Positions 45,801-57,598 of a stretch of 64,000 bases of DNA are shown here, in pieces (position 1 is the first letter of the stretch; the number at the start of each line of letters is the position of its first letter). This stretch comes from Linnemannia elongata. Taxonomy: Eukaryota > Mortierellomycota > Mortierellomycetes > Mortierellales > Mortierellaceae. The stretch lies in assembly GCA_036320915.1 (NCBI GenBank), contig JAXBDG010000019.1, forward strand, positions 620,001 through 684,000. Reading direction: 5' to 3'. The notes beneath the pieces are model-generated. The model was given only the letters and a program-made list of their open reading frames with translations. It had not been told where the DNA came from and did not search any database. The position numbers were made by a program, and so were the translations under genes.

Positions 45801-48800
45801 ATCGTTTAGAACGGAGAAAAGACTAGCTCCTGCTGGAGAACCGAAAGGATCAGTTTTTGGAGCGCTTGAAGTGTTACTCGCACCAAAGCCCCCAAACAAG
45901 TTGCCAGTAGCTGGAGCAGCTGAACCAAAACCCCCAAACCCCTTGCTCACAGGAGCTGCAGAATCAAACCCACCAAACCCAGTAGCAGTAGCAGCAGCAG
46001 GAGGAGGAGGACGAGGGGCACCACCAAACAAACTACCAGAAGAGGGAGTAGGAGCTGCTGCTGCTGCTGCACCAAAACCAGTAGGAGCAGCAATTATGGA
46101 AGAGGTTGAACCAAACACATTGCTACTACCAAACACGTTGCCAGTGGTGGAGGGGGTTGTTGTGCCAAACAAACCAGCAGAGGAGGGGGCAAAGGTGGGT
46201 CCAAAGGCAAGAGTGCCTCCAGGAGGGGCTGCGCTTCCAAACAAACTACCGCCCGTAGAAGGAGATGCATTACCAAACAAACTACCGCCCGTTGAAGGAG
46301 CCGCACTACCAAACAACCCACCACCACCAGTGGGAGGTGCCGTAGCAGGAGCCGCAAAACCACCAAAAGCACTGGTAGAAGGAGCACCAAAAGCACTAGT
46401 AGAAGGAGCCCCAAACGAAAAACCAGGAGTTGTAGCGGTGGCATTGGAAGTAGAAAAATTGAACAAACCTGGTGCGGAAGGAGCAGGCATGGCAGAAGGA
46501 GGAGGAGGAGGCGGCGCGGATGCAGACCCGGTCATACCACTTTGAAGAGCTGAGCCGAGGTAGCCACTTGAATGTGCTGCCAGTTTGATGAAAGAGCTAC
46601 CTGGTTGTTGTTGTTGTTGAAGAAAAGGTTGAGGAGGTGCAGCAGCTGCGACGAATTCATACTCGTCCGAGTCTTGGTCGTCATCGTCCTCAGATTCGGA
46701 TTCGCTTGTTGAGACACCAAAGAATCTTCTAAAGAAGAGAAAAAAAAAAAGTTGACGTACGACATAAGCATCAGGGGGTAGGCGAGGGGAGAGGACAAAC
46801 AGACGCGTTAGAGTCGAAAGGTACGTGTCCAAGATGGGTAGAAATATGCAACTTCTTGGTTTGGTCATAAACAAGAGGTGAAGAGGGCGACTTACCCTCG
46901 CATTGCAGGTTTATAATCCGGAGAGGTAGGCGAATAGCTCGGAGAGGTAGGCGAATAGCTCGGAGCGGTGGGCGAATACTTTGGCGAAGAAGGAGCCGCG
47001 GCCAACTCCTGAGTGACTCCAGATTTCATGACGGTCTGGAAGAGCTTGATATCGGCCGCGACTTTGGTGTTGCGGGCTCTGCTCCGGATCCATTGAGCGA
47101 CCGAAGGTTTCAGACGGGGGATGCGTTGAGCGAGGAGACATTTCTCCATACATGTCAGGAGGTTGAATTCCTTGAGGGATGTGTACTTTTCAAGGGAGGC
47201 GCCGATCAGGTAGTCGTCCACGAAGGACTTGATCAGCTTGTTCTAGTGCGGTTCAAGGAAAGGAAGGAGTAAAATTTGATGCTTAGTATTTGTTCAACTC
47301 TGAACCATGAAATAAAAACCATACTACTAGAGTGGGAATATGTTACCTTGATGAAGGGAGCGACGACGTCGTCAAAGTACTTGCGATCCTTCTTGTACAA
47401 GAACAAGTTCAGCTCATGGCAGGTCCACTTGGAGAACTTTTCATTCTTGTCTGCCAGCGAGAGTCGGTCCCACTCGACAACGAACCCAAACTTGCGAAGT
47501 GTCACCTGGGCGGAATGCTGCAGGAGGGTCATCAACAGGTCATACACCTGACTGACAGAGTTAATCACGCGGATTGAGGAGGCCGAGCTTCCGGTTGAAC
47601 TCAGCTGGATCGAGTGCGGTGCCGATGAACTGGCTACTCCGCTGCTGCTGATGGTGGTGGTACGCAGTTTGGGATCCAACTGAACTCCTGTCCGTTCACC
47701 AATATAGTGCTTGTTGTGGACCAAAGGACTCTTAAAGCACAGATCCCGCTTTTGGTACTCGACGCCACACAGTCCAGGAACGACCAAGGTCCTCAAAAGA
47801 GCCTGGTGGGTATCACTGACAAAAATTTGCAAGAAGCTGTTCTCACCGAAAGCGTCATAAGAAATGCTGACAAGACCGGTCGACTGGTCGGGGATCAAGT
47901 TGGCGACAACAAGGTTGGGGTTCGCCATGAAACCCAGGACGGGGTGCAAACCTGGAGGGAGGATCCTGCGGTGACGAGCAGCACCTCCCCGACCGAGTCC
48001 TTTTCCTCCCGTTCCTCTGCCTCCGAACTCGTTCGATCTGGCCGTCATGTTGGTCGTATTCTGGTCCGACATCGATTGGTTCTTCATAGTCGTATCCGCG
48101 ATGCTCTGGAGAAGGATAGTGAGCGAGTTAATTAAATACTGGAATACTGGAGGACTCGCAAGGAAGAACAAGGCAATAATATGCAACACTATTATTTGGA
48201 ACTTACATAAGGCGCTAAGAGCGCGCTGGGCTTGGTCAGAAGGTTGCCGGCCCAATGAGTAGACTGGGCCTTCCTGTTCAAAATGTACTGATACTCATCA
48301 CCCAAAACCCGTCCTGTCCGATAAGTGGTCCTCGTGAGCTCCGCCTTAGCCTTCAACGATGGCTTCTCAAAGTCTCTCACAGAAAGGTTCTCATATGCCA
48401 TCCTGGGTGGCAAGAACTTTGTCGCAACTACAAGAACCCTAGTATCTGGAGTCCAGTTGTGGACTTGGATTTCAACCACCCGAGTCTCTTCGTTGGCGAC
48501 AGGGGGTTGGACGTAGAGCGGGTGCTTGGCGCTATCGGGGATCTGGACCAACCATTGCGAGTCAATGTTGAACTCTTCCAGTCCTTCGGTGATGGGCTTG
48601 ATAGGGGGGTGGCAGACGGTGATCGCGAGCTCCATGAGGTCTCCGACCCTGAGGGTGTAGTATCCTGCAGCGAGGTTACGGAGTGTCAAGACGCCGTTGT
48701 CGTACTTGGCCTTCGATGTACAATCTTCAAGAAGACATCTACAAGTAATTGAACAAATAATAGAAGCGTGTTAGTTGAATTTGTTAAATGGGCAGTCAAG

Positions 48801-50070
48801 GCTGCATGCTACGAAAAAATTGAGATAAACTTACTCGTCGTTGCCGGTTTCAGGTGAGCGCCTGAAGAGCGAAACCGTCCGGACCAAGGCCACATCCGTG
48901 CGACCCATAGGCAAATGAATGGGCTGGCCCACAGTTGCATGAATCCTGTCCGGGAAATTAACGACAGCCTGTCGATGGAGGTCCCAGGAGTTTCGTGTAA
49001 GCTCACAGCTCAAGTCCTCAATGTCCAGAAGTGCTCCAAGGTGAGCAACACCATTCTCGTCCGAGCGCAAGAAGATGGTGAATGACTCTGCCCAAATCGA
49101 GTGGGTGAGCGTGAACTGCAGAGGGATGTTGGGTCTCTTCTCGCCTATTATAGTTCATACGAAAAAAAATGAGGCGTCAGTTTATACTTACTACAAGGGA
49201 GTTGGGTGAGCAAGACTAGAGTCGTTCATAGTGATGACTTACCGTTCTTTCCGAAGACATGGACTTCATAGCCGCTCTCGGTCTTCTTCAGCGAGGTGTA
49301 GACCTCTCCGTGAACTTGAACTGCTTGATTGCGGAGCTTAGAAACAACATTCACAGACCTGTCGACTTCGTTACTATATCCAAGAAAAACAAACAAAGAA
49401 AAAATTGGGTGAATAAATACACTCTGTCGGCGACCAGTAGAGTACAAAGGTTCGACGCATGTCCAAGAAAGACAACAAACAGCGAGGCATAATTACGTTT
49501 CAACATTAATGGTCTTGGTCTCAGACAGGTCAACAAACTCGCCAGTGGCAAGGACCTTGATGCGTGCTGAGAGTGTAACCTCAACCGATGCAAAGTTCTC
49601 AGGGACCTGGAAGCTGTACTCTGACCAGTCAGCATCGTATATCTTGAAATCAGATACGGTATTGGTGGCCTCGATATCACTGGTATCACTGGTCGTAACT
49701 TCCAAAGTAACCTGTTCAAGCAGCTCGACTGGGCAGACAACATCAACGCTGTAGAGAACCACGACTGGCTTGAGCAAGATCTATGGTCAAAAGTAAGGAA
49801 GGCGTTAGCTTAGGGCTGCAATTTTCTTGGTGGGTAAAAGAATGGGAAGATTTAAAGTGCGCTGGCTTACCTTGGCAGTTGAACCAGCGACAAGAGACTC
49901 ACTGTCAAGGTGGTACGACAATGACATCGAGTATGACTCGGGGCGCTGGATAAATGGTCGGCGGGTTGTGAACTCCTTGTGGTTGATGTAGATGGGAGCC
50001 GCTGGGATATCCCAGTCTTTGCGGCGAAAAGGGATCACAATGTCGCCCCTCTCGTTCGTCTATAACCCCA

Positions 50071-50111
<41 letters not shown>

Positions 50112-52421
50112 TGTGTGAATTCCAGGTTTTGAAGAACGTTTCTTTTTTATGATGACAACTATTGCTATCGAGTAGGTGGCAAGGAATGCTTACCTTGTAG
50201 TAGGTTCCGTTGAACCAAACAGTCACGTCCTTGTCAATCTTCTTTTGCTCCTCGTCAATGATCGTCAAGACATGCCCAGCTGCACTTGGTCTCTCGACGT
50301 AATCAAAGAATCCCTGAAATAACATAAAGCAGTTCATGTCAGTCTACCATTTCATATGGTTTAGCCTCCTGGAAATGTACGCGTCAATTAATTATAAGTT
50401 ACCTTGGTGAAATAAACAGAGCTGTTTTCACCACCAGAGATGACATCCATGATAAACGATCCTCGACGGCCAGCCAGCTCAGGCAAGTCGATCAGAACCT
50501 CATGCATCTCAATGGGCGGATGGTCAAATGTCAGGTTATGTTCCCAGTTGGGAGTCAGTCCATCCAAGTTCAGAGCTTGGCCCACTGGACCTTCATGTTG
50601 CTGGAGGTACTCCAGTGTCTTGACCTCGAAAATGCGAACCAGAACACGGTTGGCGTTCTTGATCTTCAGCTTAAAGACAACAGGATCTGAGGGCAAAAAG
50701 ACGTCGGGGTTGTCGCGGGAGAACTTTAGGATGGTTCGGTCGGTGAGCGAGCTGATGTTTTCGCGGGCATTCAGCATCTTTGACCTGAATTATAGAGACA
50801 TCCGAAGATAAAGGCGGGCGATATTGTTAGTACTAAATAGTGACCCTCGCTAAACCAAGAGATTTTTTCTGAGAGCAACATAGGCTCATTGTTTACCATT
50901 TCTCGTCCTTGTCTCCAGAGTAGAGCATCACACGACCAAGAATGGCATTGAGGAACGTCAACGAGAAGTAGGCTTCGTAGGCGGATGTCGACTTCTCAAT
51001 CTTCAAAAAGTGCTCCAGGTACTCGTTCACGATCTCAGTGTCGCGCTCTCTTGTGACAACCTTGACCCTCTACAATATCCGCGAGAAAAAAATAATAAGT
51101 ACGCGTTAGTCTTACCGAATGGGAGAAGTAAAAGCTCGATATATGCCCATATTACCATCATGAGTGGTTGCTTACTTGTGACCAATAAGGTAAAGGTCCT
51201 CTGTTGCTCATGTCGACATATTCCTTTCCCTTCAACGTGGCGCTGTTGTACTCGTAGTGGTTGCGATGAATGGCAGCATACCTAGCAGAAATGCAACAAA
51301 ATGGGACATGTTAGCGAATGATGCCTTGGTAATCACTGAGTGAATGATGTTGACGGGTCTTCTTACTTCAAAAACATGTCCTGACTCCAAATGCCCGAGG
51401 CGAGATCGAACTCCAGACTCATCAAGTAAATAGATAGCTTGTGCCGGTTGAACTTTGAAGGGAGCGAATCCACAAATGCAACCATTCGTTCCAGCCACTC
51501 CCGATGACTTTCGCCCTTCTCCACCTTGGCCGAGGCTATCAGCGGGAGAGGCAAGATACGTTTCTCCAATAAACCGACAAAGCCTTCGTTAGCCATGACT
51601 CCAGGGGTCTCCTGCTTGATGACGTCGAGTTGGGCGTTCGTCAAGTTCTTGTATGCCTTATAATTCTCCGAGAAATCCAATCGCTTTTGGTCGTAGAGCT
51701 TGAGTATGACCTTGACAACCAATTCATCCAAGCGGCTGGTGTCTGCCCTGCCGATGATGTGCAGACTCTTGGGCGAATACTTGATGTCCATGTCCCTGAA
51801 GAACGCCAAAAGGCGGTCATGCTCAAGCTTGTTCAGCAGAACGTCCTCGATGTCCGGGTGGGATAAAAGGTGAGGCCAAGCTGCTGTCTGGATGGACTTC
51901 CATGTTCCTTTGAGGGCCATCTCGTCAACGACATTCTTGGTAAGGACCTCCGTCTTGAAACTCCGCTGGTCCATGGTCGACGGGAGGGTGTCAATAATAT
52001 CCTGTGGTTGCTGCTGTTGTTGGGAGGTGCTCGTATCTGGTGTGTTGATGGTAGTCTCGAGCTGGGTGACCGAGGTTGGGCTGAAGGACAGCTCCTTGGT
52101 GAGCAATTCGGGGTCGACATGGAAACCGAGGATCGCGAATTGAGCCTTGTACTGGCTGAGGATGTTTCCACCGAAGGCGATCTTGGAGTCCTCGGCGTCC
52201 TTGAGGAACTTGACCGCCTCATCGACCTTTTCCTTGGTGGGAGGCGTAGCAGGGTCCTGAAGGCTCTGAGACAGCTTTCGCAGGCCATAGAGATAGTACT
52301 CCTTGGAGAGCTTACGGTGCTTTTGGACGATTTCCAGCCGCTTGTCGGGATTCAACGCGTAATCCTCGAGGGCTTGCAGCTCCGTGGCGCGAGGGGTTGA
52401 ATTGTATGGGTTGTTGAACAT
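42811..52421 (-). CDS. Giant macroglobulin-like protein with CTD-like heptads and FG tract
   Basis: Seventeen exons on the minus strand: 52421-51367, 51281-51176, 51069-50897, 50784-50403, 50313-50194, 50059-49871, 49780-49497, 49373-49243, 49144-48835, 48738-48207, 48105-47347, 47242-46896, 46728-45519, 45409-45248, 45148-44977, 44879-44232 and 44120-42811. They close in phase to 2,629 residues. No signal peptide or membrane helix is seen. The first ~390 residues are helical and hydrophilic. Residues ~450-900 are beta-rich and resemble alpha-2-macroglobulin MG domains ([46 protein letters not shown]). No thioester CGEQ is seen. A conserved-looking block reads [15 protein letters not shown]. 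Residues 1436-1459 hold three YSPTxPS heptads, 1465-1485 are acidic, and 1566-1760 carry about 18 FG dipeptides. The C-terminus is beta-rich again. I cannot assign a function; I recall similar large uncharacterised proteins in protists. Confidence 0.8.
45839..46421 (-). repeat. FG-repeat-coding minisatellite in exon 13
   Basis: The stretch codes for about 18 FG dipeptides in SLFG, AFG, VFG and GFG contexts, separated by Ala/Pro/Ser/Thr spacers. DNA-level tandem units are visible, for example two near-identical 36-nt units (SLFGxAxPSTGG) around 46240-46310 and two 24-nt units (STSAFGAP) around 46370-46420, so replication slippage probably built it. Confidence 0.8.
46907..46983 (-). repeat. Three CTD-like heptad codons in exon 12 (21-bp repeat)
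   Basis: Two perfect 21-bp copies (46921-46941 and 46942-46962) and one diverged copy (46963-46983) code for [20 protein letters not shown] followed by PDYKP, the consensus of the RNA polymerase II large-subunit tail. Confidence 0.9.
50076..50106 (-). repeat. A31/T31 homopolymer in an intron of the giant gene
   Basis: A run of 31 A on the + strand (T on the coding strand) in the intron between exons 5 and 6. It sits as a polypyrimidine tract about 17 nt upstream of the TAG acceptor. Confidence 0.9.
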
Positions 52422-53007
52422 GACGGTTAAAAAGTAAAAAAAAAAAATAACGGTCAGAAAAAAATGAACTATGAGGGTAATGTTTGGAAGGTGGAAGAGA
52501 GAAGAGGAAAGGGAGAGAGGATAAGGAACAAAAAATGAGAGAAGAAAAAAGTGTGGGAGCGAGAGGATACTCACCCCTTTTATAGACGATTTTGTCCATA
52601 TGCAAATCAAGTTGCTCTCAATTTTCATGCAAAAGAGATTAGGTCCCTGACCAGAGACACAGCCCAAAGCGTAGCAGAAAAGAAGTAGTTAGTTTGCTTT
52701 GCCACCAGTAGTTCTTTTATGCTCTGTGTCACTCTTTCTGCTTTTTTCTAATTGCTGTCTGTTGCATGATTATGCTGCGCCCTTACGAATCTACGTAACT
52801 TGGCTCAAGCGCGCCGACATCCATCCACACCCTCCTCAAGTACCTTTGCCAACACACTTTCACAGTTTAATTTGCTTCTGATGCATGCAATCGGATTACT
52901 TTATTTTAAATATGCAATGGAGGAAGGATTATGGTACAAGTGAAGAGAGAGAAAAAAGTTACCTTGGGAAGGTATAATGTATGTCTATGTTAAGTGCAGT
53001 AGTGATT
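52422..53007. promoter_or_regulatory. Leader of the giant gene / 3' region of OYE gene
   Basis: 586 nt. The + strand is GA-rich at 52480-52570, i.e. CT-rich in front of the giant gene. A TATA-like box is annotated separately. I see no further gene. Confidence 0.45.
52576..52584 (-). promoter_or_regulatory. TATA box candidate for the giant gene
   Basis: TATAAAAGG on the minus strand, 155 nt upstream of the ATG at 52421. The sequence just after it, GGTGAGTATC, also looks like a 5' splice donor following ATGGACAAAATC, so a small alternative first exon is possible. TTAAAAGG before the first OYE gene and GATAAAAG before the UGGT gene lie at similar distances. Confidence 0.4.
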
Positions 53008-54369
53008 TTACATGCGACCGCGCTCGTACTGGGCAGAGAACTTGGCCTTGACGTTCAGTTCCAGTGCAGCGTTGAGTACAAAGTTAGGGCTTCTCAAGAA
53101 GGCACGACCGATGGCAACCAAGTCGGCCTTCTCTTCCTCAAGAACCTCGTTGGCCTGCTTGCCTCCAGTGATCAAACCAACGGCAACAACCTCGAGACCA
53201 GGGACCTCCTTCTTGACTCGCTCGGCGAAGGGAACCTGGTAGTTAGGTCCAGCATTGATGACCTGCTTGGCCGAGTTGCCGCCGGATGAGACGTGGAAGA
53301 CATCAACACCAGCCTCTTTAACCCACTTTGCGATCTGGACAGTCTGCTCAATCTCCCAGGAAGGTGCGTCCAAGTGTTCAACATAATCGGTGGCAGAGAC
53401 TCTAAGGAAGATGGGCTTTTCGGCAGGGAAGTTGGCACGAACCTCACGGATAACCTCGAGCAAGAAGCGGGCACGGTTCTCGAGCGATCCTCCGTACTTA
53501 TCGGTGCGCTGGTTAGAAACAGGGGAGAGGAACTGGTGAATCAAGTATCCGTGAGCACCGTGGATCTCGACGGTGTCGAGACCAGCCTTGTGGGCACGAG
53601 CAGCAGCGGTTCCAAAGGCCTTAATGGTCTCCTCAATGTCCTGAAGAGAGAGCTCGCGAGGGACATGGTGGTTGGCATCCCATTGGAAATCGGCTCCACC
53701 GCTGGGTGCAACGACGTTGTCCTTCCAGTAGGCGGATTCGGGCAGGTTAGCGTAGTATGCCTTGACGGATGCCTATGTGGATTAATTAATGGGTTTGGTG
53801 GATGAGTGGGAAGATTAGTGTCGTGACCCCAAAAGAAATGATGCCGTGTAGGCCAAAAGAAAAAGTAAACAAAATTAAACTTTTTTTACCTTTCTGCCAG
53901 CATGAGCGAGCTGGATGCCGAGCTTGCTGCCCTGGGCATGGACAAAGTCAGCAATGCGCTTCAAGCCAGGGATCTGCTCGTCCTTCCAGATACCAGTGTC
54001 AGAGGGGGAGATGCGTCCCTCGGGGACAACAGCAGTGGCCTCGGCCAAGATCAATCCAGCGCCCAAGGTAGCAAAGGAGCCCAGGTGGACGAGGTGGTAG
54101 TCGGTGAAGAAGCCGTCAGTCGAGGAGAACATGCACATGGGGGCGACGACGAATCGGTTGGCGATGGTCAAGTCCTTGACGGTGTAGGGCTGGAAGACGA
54201 GGGGGATCTTGTCAGCATCGGGCTTGGTGGCATCAATGGGTCCCAGGTATGAGCCGGGGGCCTTGGGCTGGTCGATAAAGTAACGCTCCTGGGGGTATTG
54301 GATCCTTGTGTTCTTTTCCACGGTGATATCAACGGCGGTGTTGTTGTTGGTGCTGTTTGAGACGACCAT
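53008..54369 (-). CDS. Old Yellow Enzyme family NADPH:flavin oxidoreductase (YqjM-like), copy 1
   Basis: Exons 54369-53890 and 53772-53008 give 414 residues. The FMN-dependent TIM barrel reduces activated alkenes with NADPH. Seen in order: YTVKDLTIANRFVVAPMCMF (the MCM holds the redox-sensing Cys typical of the YqjM class), GIQLAHAGRK at the splice junction, the substrate-binding HGAHGYLIHQFLSP (His pair), GGSLENRARFLLEVIREVRA, and DLVAIGRAFLRSPNF at the phosphate-binding end. The physiological substrate is unknown. It is a close paralogue of the + strand gene at 56036-57418, head-to-head with it, and has its only intron at exactly the same codon. A TTAAAAGG box lies about 130 nt upstream (54498-54505). 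Confidence 0.93.
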
Positions 54370-56035
54370 TGTTATATCTTTTTTCTGTTTAAGTGTTGGA
54401 GGGAGAAGGACGGGGGTATGGAGAGGAGCTAGTTGCTGTTGTTTGTTGCTGTTGTGAAATGAAGAAAGAAAAGAAAGAAAAGAGTGGGGAGGGAGGGCCT
54501 TTTAAGAATGAAATGGTCGTTCCAATCGAAGCGATATCATTGGCTGGGTGAATTCATAGGCTATTTTCTCACCCTTTACCTTCTCTTACAAATCAACTCG
54601 ACTAAAGTCCAATGTCGCAATTAAACTCCTCTTTGCACTCCATCGAAGACATGTCCTCAGGCCACTCATTTCCTTCCCATCTATGGAACTATCTTGCCCT
54701 CTTGGACAACTCTGCACTTGCGCCCTTTCCGATTATTAACAGCGTCAAGGCACGCGTACCTATTCATGTACCTTACTCTGTTTCTTTTCCGTCCTTGCAT
54801 CGAACAATTGACCTCCAGCCGGGCCGGTCATGTTCTACAGAACCCCGAGATTGATCGTACTGGCAATGTGAAGTTTTTTTTCTTCTTCTTTTCTATCGGG
54901 CTATCCTCCGTCAATTGCCTGTTCCTTCTATCCCGGACACCAGCATCCCATTCTACTTACATTTCCTTCCTTTCCTGCCTTTTCAGAGACACTATGGACT
55001 GCATCTTTTTTTAGCCATTGAACCACATTGGCTTTGTTGTAGCCTCCTCTTGTTAGGAATAGACCTTTGACCAACATAATATTCGAGAACACGCTTCGCA
55101 TGTCCATCTCACACATGCTATCTCTGCGTGTGATTATAGAAAACAGACATGACAAATCAACGAGCTGAATGTTCGTTTGCCCCTGAAGAGAAAATAACCG
55201 AGCTATCGAACAAACAAAAAAAGGTACAACACATGAGGTGTTAGTGCATCAAAAAGAAAAAAAAAAAAGTTCGCCCCTTTGAATTCAAGCTAGCGTCGAA
55301 TGGTACGGATCTATGCATCCAACATCAATGACAACAAAACAATCAATTACAAATCGACCATAGTATGAACGACTATCAATTGATATTTTTTTTTTTCTTT
55401 CGTTTTCGAAAAAGGGGGGGGGAAAGGATGTCCATTGCTTCTTGGTCGTTACCTCAGTCTTCCTCTCAAAGAACAGAAAAGAAAAGAAAAAGACAAGAGT
55501 CCAGACCCCACCGGCATGGGTTTATCCCCCCTCCCTCCTCAACCTGGGAAAAGCCAATTCTGATCCATGTGGATCCATGTGGACCTCCCAGGAACCCCTC
55601 CCCCACCTCTTTTTCCCAGCTTCATTTCGTTGAAGACAACTCCGAAAATCCAAATTGCACCACTCGCAACAAGGCAAGAACGTTCATTTCCAAACCTTGA
55701 ATGTGACGGGTGCCCTGTGCATTTGTCATCACTCAAAAAAAAAAAAAAAAAAAAAAAATTCCCTTCGTAACGGCCAAACGTAGATTCATTTGCTGGAGGG
55801 AACACTGAAAAAAAAGAAGGTAAATGCAAACAAACAAAAGAAAAGGGTTCAAAATGATAACAGTGGACAATCGTTTCTAAAAAGAGGTTCCTTCCTTTTT
55901 TTTTGTTTTTTTGTTTAAAAGGACGCTTGCATCCCACTTTTTTTCACCTTTCAATCTTATCTTCACCACAATCAACATCAATCAACAACAAATTATACCC
56001 TCTCCCTCATACAACAACAGTACAAGAACAAAACT
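54370..56035. promoter_or_regulatory. Shared divergent region between the two OYE genes
   Basis: 1.67 kb between two start codons. The left end is GA-rich (leader of copy 1) and the right end CT/CA-rich (leader of copy 2). Between them are an A24 run (55735-55758) and simple-sequence stretches; no protein gene is supported. Shared regulatory elements are possible but none is certain. Confidence 0.45.
54498..54505 (-). promoter_or_regulatory. TATA-like TTAAAAGG upstream of OYE copy 1
   Basis: TTAAAAGG on the minus strand about 130 nt before the ATG, followed by a CT-rich leader. Position and sequence fit a weak TATA element; evidence is by pattern only. Confidence 0.3.
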
Positions 56036-57418
56036 ATGCCGTCGATCAAGTCCTCAAGCGTGGCCCCCATTACCCACATCTCCAAGGCTGCCATCCCAGA
56101 GCTAATCACCGAATACCCCCAGCAACGTTACCATGTCCCCCAACCCATCGCCCCCGGCACCTTCGTCGCTCCCAAGACCTCTACTGATAATGGCGAGGAG
56201 TTTAAGGTCCCACTCCTCTTCCAGCCCTTCACCGTCAAGAACCTAACCCTCCCCAACCGCATCCTCGTCGCCCCTATGTGCATGGATTCCTCCCAGGACG
56301 GTTTCGTCTCAGATTTCCATCTCGTTAGCGTTGGAGCTTATAGCTTGCACGGTGCTGGATTGACGATCATGGAGGCTGCGGCTGTTACGGAATTTGGAAG
56401 GATTACTCCTGGAGATATTGGAGTTTATAGGGATGAGCATGTCTCCGGATTGAAGCGGATTGTGGATTTTGTGCATGCTCAGGGTGGCAAGATCGGGATC
56501 CAGTTGGCTCACGCCGGTCGTAAGGTAAACTTACATTTATTTTAGTGAATGAGTGCGGGATCGATCGTCGTGCATGCTGTTGTACAAGTCAAAAAGAACG
56601 TGGAAAGCTAACCTTTTTACTTTTTAAAATTCCACACCCAAAACAAAAAACAATAGGCATCGGACACGGCAGGATACACACAACACGAGGAAGACGAGTT
56701 CTGGCCCGAAAACGTCGTCGGCCCTACTGGCGGACTCGCCTGGGGTAAGGACCTCTTCCCCCCTCGCGAGCTCACCGTCGAGGAAATCCAAGACATCGTC
56801 AAGGCATTTGGAGCCGCAGCAGTCCGGGCCAACAACGCCGGTATGGACACCGTCGAGATCCATGGCGCTCACGGTTACCTCATTCACAGCTTCCTCTCCC
56901 CCGTCTCCAACAAGCGTACCGATCACTACGGAGGATCCCTCGAGAACCGGGCTCGGTTCTTGTTGGAGGTTATTAAGGAGGTTCGTGCAAACTTCCCTGC
57001 CGAGAAGCCGATTATCTTGAGAGTTTCGGCGACCGATTATGTCCAGCATTTGGAAGGCCCTTCCTGGGAGATTGAGCAGACGGTTCAGATTGCCAAGTGG
57101 GTCAAGGATGCCGGTGTGGATGTCTTCCACGTTTCTTCGGGTGGAAACACGTATCAGCAAAAGATCAAGGCCTTCCCCGGGTACCAGGTTCCCTTCGCGG
57201 AGCAGGTCAAGAGGAATGTCCCTGGGCTCCATGTGGTTGCCGTGGGATTGATCAATGGTGGTGTTGAGGCAGAGGAGGTCTTGCAGGAGGAGAAGGCGGA
57301 CTTGATTGCCATCGGACGTGGGTTCTTGAGGGATCCTAGTTTTACGTTGCAGGCTGCGCGCCAGTTGGGGTTGGTTGCTAAACATACCCAACAGTACGGC
57401 AGCGTCCAGCGCACTTAG
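56036..57418 (+). CDS. Old Yellow Enzyme family NADPH:flavin oxidoreductase (YqjM-like), copy 2
   Basis: Exons 56036-56524 and 56657-57418 give 416 residues. Motifs are FTVKNLTLPNRILVAPMCMD, GIQLAHAGRK at the exon end, ASDTAGYTQHEEDEFWPENV after the splice, HGAHGYLIHSFLSPVSNKRT, LRVSATDYVQHLEGPSWEIE and DLIAIGRGFLRDPSFTLQAA. The second exon is nearly the same as copy 1 over long stretches, while the first ~70 residues and the segment after the splice junction have diverged. The intron is phase 0 at the same HAGRK codon. Its product should be a cytosolic ene-reductase. The stop codon converges with the UGGT gene 180 nt away. Confidence 0.93.
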
Positions 57419-57598
57419 ACTCGCATAGTTTACAAAACACCTTATACACTTCATTAGTTACTCCACTCTCCTTCCATCAACACTTGTGTAACATAGTCAT
57501 CTCACTCTCATTCAGCATAAAAAAAATTAATACTTTAATCTTCGTCTTTTTTTTAATGCCTGGAGTTGTTGGGTTACAAGACATCTATGGTGTCATCT

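Noticed and set aside
45649..46545. 298-residue frame opposite the FG tract
   Set aside because: Pro/Ala/Gly-rich simple sequence produced by reading the FG repeats in antisense.
47233..48255. Giant gene split into several smaller genes
   Set aside because: Every junction keeps phase, no CT-rich leader or stop-start pair appears between exons, and sequence reads continuously.
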